Shown: one piece after another, positions 14,658 to 16,113 of the stretch | Layout of the letters: each line of letters begins with the position of its first letter | How positions within the stretch are numbered: position 1 is the stretch's first letter | Assembly: GCA_023433205.1 (NCBI GenBank) | Contig: JAEZDS010000100.1 | Span: 1 to 16,113, forward strand | Length of the DNA: 16,113 nucleotides | Reading direction: 5' to 3' | Source: Bacteroidota bacterium | Lineage (GTDB): Bacteria; Bacteroidota; Bacteroidia; B-17B0; Aurantibacillaceae | Notes under the pieces: generated by a model | Seen by the model: only the letters and a program-made list of their open reading frames with translations | What the model was told of the DNA's origin: nothing | The model's database searches: none | Position numbers and translations under genes: made by a program

Positions 14658-15648
14658 TAAGGTCCTGCATATTCTTTGTTTTTTGCTGACCGCGATTTCT
14701 GTTCGCGGCCAGGAGATGCAGTTCACCCAATTTTACGCCTCACCAATGTTCCTAAACCCTGCTTTTGCGGGCCTTACCTATGAACACCGCTTTACCGCAA
14801 ACTATCGCAGGCAGTGGCCGGGTATCAACCGTTCGTACACAACTTATATGGGTGCTTATGATTACAATATATCAGATCTCAATAGCGGCATAGGAGGCTT
14901 TATGATACAGGACATTGCAGGCAGCGCCAATTTAATAACCACACAGGCCGGAGCTAATTTTGCCTACTCCGTAAAACTGAATAAAACGTCAGAGATCAGA
15001 GGAGGTATGATGGTGGCAATGACCCAAAAGAGACTCGACAACACCAGACTTACCTTCAACGATCAGTTTATAACAGGCTCAGCTACCTCTGTCGATTATA
15101 AGAGTGAAAAGATCAATTACCTGGACATGGGAGCGGGAGCGCTATACAATTCAAGGTATTACTGGGTAGGCGTTTCTGCGCGCCACATCAACCAGCCCAA
15201 CGTAAGTATGCTTGGCAATGTGGAGGTGCTGCCCGTGTATTTAAGTGTTCACGGCGGCTACCGTTATATAATTGCCGCGCAGGGACTTTCTAAAACCAAC
15301 TTTGAGGAATTTATCAGCGCCAGTGTCCACTATAGAAAAGAGCAGCGCTACGATCAGTTTGACATTGGCGCTTACTATTTCAAATCCTTCCTGAACGTAG
15401 GTTTGTGGTACAGAGGTTTACCCTTTAAAAAATATAAGCCGGGATATCCGGGCAGGGAAAGTATCGCAGTACTGCTGGGCATAGAGATTCCAGACAAGAA
15501 CCTCAGAGTTGGATACAGTTACGATATTACTGTTTCGCGCCTTGGCATTACCAACACTCAGGGCGCGCACGAGGTGTCAATGGTATATGAGATTGCAAAA
15601 AAGCGCCGTCGCACTAAAAGGGTGCTGGTAAGCTGTCCAAAATTCTGA
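14650..15648 (+). CDS. PorP/SprF family T9SS outer-membrane protein, TTG start
   Basis: A 332-residue beta-barrel protein. It has a signal peptide (NNKVLHILCFLLTAISVRGQ) and the hallmark N-terminus of the mature protein, MQFTQFYASPMFLNPAFAGL (23-42). Alternating beta strands rich in Tyr and Gly follow, with a basic C-terminal stretch ending in CPKF, as common in the family. In F. johnsoniae SprF is needed for export of SprB, and PorP/SprF-like proteins serve partners with type B sorting domains; the PKD protein encoded in this operon is the obvious partner. No ATG gives a signal peptide. TTG at 14650 overlaps the previous stop (TAA at 14655-14657) and yields a compact signal sequence; TTG at 14632 is the alternative and would add six residues. 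The family call is firm, the exact start less so. Confidence 0.93.
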   Translation: MNNKVLHILCFLLTAISVRGQEMQFTQFYASPMFLNPAFAGLTYEHRFTANYRRQWPGINRSYTTYMGAYDYNISDLNSGIGGFMIQDIAGSANLITTQAGANFAYSVKLNKTSEIRGGMMVAMTQKRLDNTRLTFNDQFITGSATSVDYKSEKINYLDMGAGALYNSRYYWVGVSARHINQPNVSMLGNVEVLPVYLSVHGGYRYIIAAQGLSKTNFEEFISASVHYRKEQRYDQFDIGAYYFKSFLNVGLWYRGLPFKKYKPGYPGRESIAVLLGIEIPDKNLRVGYSYDITVSRLGITNTQGAHEVSMVYEIAKKRRRTKRVLVSCPKF

Positions 15649-15679
15649 CATATCAGATTGAGTACGTGGTTATAATGGC

Positions 15680-15685
15680 GGAGGG
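15680..15685 (+). promoter_or_regulatory. Shine-Dalgarno-like site of the methyltransferase gene
   Basis: GGAGGG lies three bases before the ATG at 15689. Such a purine box is uncommon among the other genes of this window. It supports this ATG over the out-of-frame ATG at 15675. Confidence 0.4.
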
Positions 15686-15688
15686 CTT

Positions 15689-16113
15689 ATGCAGAACAAG
15701 CAGGAACTGATAAATACCTGGAATAAACTTGCTTCATTATATGAAGAAAGGTTTATGAGTCTGGATATCTATGACAAAACCTATGACCTGTTGTGCGGAT
15801 TACTGGACAAAAAGGGAGCCCTGGTACTTGAAATTGGCTGCGGTCCGGGCATTATATCTGACTATCTCATTAAAAAAAGACCCGATCTTATAATTGACGC
15901 CACTGATATAGCCGGCGAAATGATCGCCCTGGCTGCGAGGAATAACCCCAGGGTGAATTACTTTCAACTAGATGGTTGTGAGATAGAAACGCTGCAAAAA
16001 AAATATGATGCAATAGTGTGCGGCTTCTTACTTCCTTACCTTTCTTCAGTGCAAATGCGTGAACTATTATTTTCATGCGCCAGGGTACTGAATCCCTGCG
16101 GACTGCTGTATCT
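15689..16113 (+). CDS. Class I SAM-dependent methyltransferase (3' partial)
   Basis: The frame is open from ATG at 15689 to the window end, giving about 141 residues. Motif I for SAM binding is VLEIGCGPG (residues 46-54). An acidic residue after strand 2 is seen in DATDIAGEMIALA (71-83), and motif post-II/IV-like YDAIVCGFLLPYLS follows (about 106-119). This is a Methyltransf_11/25-like fold, cytosolic; the substrate is unknown. It begins 40 bases after the PorP-like gene on the same strand, so it might be co-transcribed, but its function has no obvious tie to the cassette. Only a weak five-base-pair inverted repeat (15644-15657, no T-run) lies between them. Confidence 0.85.
   Translation, partial: MQNKQELINTWNKLASLYEERFMSLDIYDKTYDLLCGLLDKKGALVLEIGCGPGIISDYLIKKRPDLIIDATDIAGEMIALAARNNPRVNYFQLDGCEIETLQKKYDAIVCGFLLPYLSSVQMRELLFSCARVLNPCGLLY

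Noticed and set aside
15644..15657. Inverted repeat TCTGA-CATA-TCAGA after the PorP-like gene
   Set aside because: Only five base pairs and no T-run, so a terminator is not supported.
15888..16076. Short minus-strand open frame at the right end
   Set aside because: It is antisense to the methyltransferase, whose SAM motif is clear.

Overview
The window reads as a chromosomal piece of a Bacteroidota (Bacteroidetes) genome. The evidence is a type IX secretion system (T9SS) adhesin with a type B C-terminal sorting domain, a PorP/SprF partner, a PD40 propeller protein, promoter-like TAnnTTTG -7 boxes, few Shine-Dalgarno sequences and a class A RNase P RNA. Genes are densely packed. No insertion sequence, CRISPR array, tRNA or prophage gene was seen. 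The only gene-free stretch longer than 300 bases holds rnpB.

Left part (1-5022): a secreted lipoprotein, cut by the window edge, is built from two copies of a carboxypeptidase-regulatory-like module. It ends at a good hairpin terminator. Four genes then read leftward. An SRPBCC/START-like protein and a small MTH1187/YqgV-type thiamine-binding protein overlap by four bases. A 690-residue protein follows with an alpha-helical N-terminal half and a C-terminal array of WG repeats. Last is serC (phosphoserine aminotransferase), which has its own promoter-like element.

Middle part (5190-8865): an M48 metalloprotease lipoprotein converges on a SIMPL-domain protein. pyrE (orotate phosphoribosyltransferase) and a NUDIX hydrolase are divergent with only 42 bases between them, so pyrimidine salvage/synthesis and nucleotide-type hydrolysis share a control region.

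Right part (8931-15648): rnpB lies directly in front of a three-gene cassette. The first gene encodes a 1252-residue surface protein with about 13 PKD-like modules and a type B sorting domain. The second encodes a TPR/PD40/CRD protein resembling PorE but without the OmpA peptidoglycan-binding domain. The third encodes a PorP/SprF outer-membrane protein. The genes overlap by 20 and 8 bases, so translation is probably coupled. From known biology of F. johnsoniae SprB/SprF and related systems, the PorP-like protein probably helps export or retain the PKD protein at the surface, with the PD40 protein as a periplasmic partner. A SAM-dependent methyltransferase begins 40 bases downstream and runs off the end.

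No wholly new system is evident. The most distinctive points are the OmpA-less PorE-like protein, the 14-base gap between the rnpB T-tract and the adhesin start codon, and the non-ATG, overlapping starts.
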